From the NCBI GenBank assembly GCA_902492105.1, contig CABUKD010000003.1, forward strand, positions 1 to 64,000: a DNA stretch of 64,000 nucleotides, given 5' to 3'. The notes under the pieces were generated by a model that was given only the letters and a program-made list of their open reading frames with translations, was not told the DNA's origin and did no database searches. The translations under genes were made by a program, and so were the position numbers. Within the stretch, counting starts at the first letter, position 1. Every line of letters begins with the position of its first letter. Shown piece after piece: positions 63,271 through 64,000 of the stretch. The stretch comes from an uncultured Clostridium sp. GTDB lineage: Bacteria > Bacillota > Clostridia > TANB77 > CAG-508.

Positions 63271-64000
63271 ATGGCAAGTAATTTATTATGTAGAATTTTT
63301 AATAAAAAAATTGTAATAGATAATCACGTAGAATCTATAGAACCAAAATTAATACAAAATTTATCTTTATACATGAATATTTGTAAAGAAGAAGCAAAAC
63401 AAAAAGTTGATAGCATAATTAGCATTTTCCCTTATTGTAAAATAAGTAATAACTATAAATTACTAAAATTATGTGAAACAGGCTATGCGGATGGATCTTA
63501 CAGAACATTAATTCACCATGAAAATGGAATTATGGTTCATAAAAAGCAACATAGTATATATGTATTTTTGAAAGAAACCAATGAGAATGATAATTTAGAG
63601 TTTATAGAAAATATTATAAACACTACAATTGCTAAATTATTAGAAGCGGACAATATTTTATTTTTACATGCTAGTTGTTTTTGCAAAAATGGAGAAGCTA
63701 TTGCAGTTGTAGGAAATAAAAATACAGGCAAAACCTCTATTTTATGTGAGATGTTGCAACAAGGATATGATATGCTAAGCAATGATAAAATAGGAATTAG
63801 TTTTATTAATCAAGAAGTAAAAGCTTTTGGAATACCAAGTAGTATAGGAATTAGACTAGCAACTATTGATAAATGTTTTTCAGAAGAAAACAAAAACAAG
63901 TTAGCAAATTTGCCTCAATGGAAAGAAGTTATACTACAAACTAAAAAAGATCCAAGTCAAAAGATAAATATATCTTTAAAAGACTTTGTAGATCTATTTC
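63271..64000 (+). CDS. HPr-kinase-like P-loop protein, partial
   Basis: Starts at ATG 63271 with AAGGAG upstream and runs off the window end (243 codons seen). N-terminal half: about 110 residues of unknown fold. LFLHASCFCKNGEAIAVVGN then KNTGKTSILCEML is a Walker A P-loop preceded by the H-A-S strand, as in HPr kinase/PEPCK-type kinases accompanying RiPP clusters. LSNDKIGISF supplies the following Asp. Possibly phosphorylates the precursor. Not to be confused with antisense reading frames in the same place. Confidence 0.65.
   Translation, partial: MASNLLCRIFNKKIVIDNHVESIEPKLIQNLSLYMNICKEEAKQKVDSIISIFPYCKISNNYKLLKLCETGYADGSYRTLIHHENGIMVHKKQHSIYVFLKETNENDNLEFIENIINTTIAKLLEADNILFLHASCFCKNGEAIAVVGNKNTGKTSILCEMLQQGYDMLSNDKIGISFINQEVKAFGIPSSIGIRLATIDKCFSEENKNKLANLPQWKEVILQTKKDPSQKINISLKDFVDLF

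Noticed and set aside
1..64000. tRNA, rRNA and complete insertion sequences
   Set aside because: No TTCGA-loop cloverleaf, rRNA segment or IS with terminal repeats was found on either strand by eye; a covariance search would be needed to exclude tRNAs fully.

Overview
This window is AT-rich (roughly 30% GC by eye) chromosomal DNA from a low-GC Gram-positive anaerobe, most likely an uncultured gut member of the Clostridia. The evidence for this is the gdpP-rplI-dnaB and tilS-ftsH gene order, A/T-ending codons, AAGGAGG ribosome binding sites, textbook TTGACA-N17-TATAAT promoters, PASTA-containing PBP, and a PerR/rubrerythrin/rubredoxin set. The lineage is inference; everything else below was read from the sequence.

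Layout. 1-9.4 kb is a housekeeping block: the c-di-AMP phosphodiesterase gdpP, rplI, dnaB, tilS and ftsH. It is interrupted by an ECF sigma/anti-sigma pair and a RelB-YoeB type toxin-antitoxin module. 9.4-15 kb holds a 33-residue membrane peptide, YbaK, a PASTA transpeptidase, an HD-GYP protein and a frameshifted MTA/SAH deaminase. 15-24 kb carries an XRE regulator, a tiny Arg-Glu leader peptide, a structured leader, a large pilin-like surface protein, smc and a damaged BspA-like leucine-rich-repeat surface protein. 24-35 kb has a MurE-like/ATP-grasp pair, YtaF, a calcium-type P-ATPase, an M29 aminopeptidase, an oxidoreductase and a Nudix protein. 35-45 kb holds a DUF2207 protein, an M23 peptidase, a REP/RAYT system, HtrA, rnhB and pdp. 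45-49 kb is a second leader plus a giant pilin-like surface protein whose last 150 bp jump from about 29% to 53% GC. 49-59 kb has PerR, rubrerythrin, rubredoxin, rpsB-tsf, an acyltransferase, an EEP nuclease, a large membrane protein and two pseudouridine synthases. From 60 kb to the end lies a RiPP-like cluster: a Y-x-D repeat precursor, a radical SAM/SPASM enzyme, a U32-like protein, an APH-like kinase and a P-loop kinase running off the edge.

Most notable pattern. Six frameshifts in five genes (mtaD-like twice, LRR protein, pilin-like 42183 gene, rluB-like, APH-like kinase), and probably a seventh in the DUF2207 protein, are the same event. Each is an in-frame CGG codon at which skipping the C (so that GGN, Gly, is read) restores the known protein. 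CGG is otherwise almost absent as a sense codon here. This is either +1 frameshifting at an unassigned or starved CGG codon, or a systematic C-insertion artefact.

Other candidates for new biology are the variable-region-like 3' end at 48.6 kb, the Y-x-D RiPP cluster, two parallel leader regions with (AG)11 peptides, a three-copy structured RNA element with covariation, a 147-bp GC-rich stem element between dnaB and tilS, and a canonical A_AAA_AAC slippery site splitting the ECF sigma gene.
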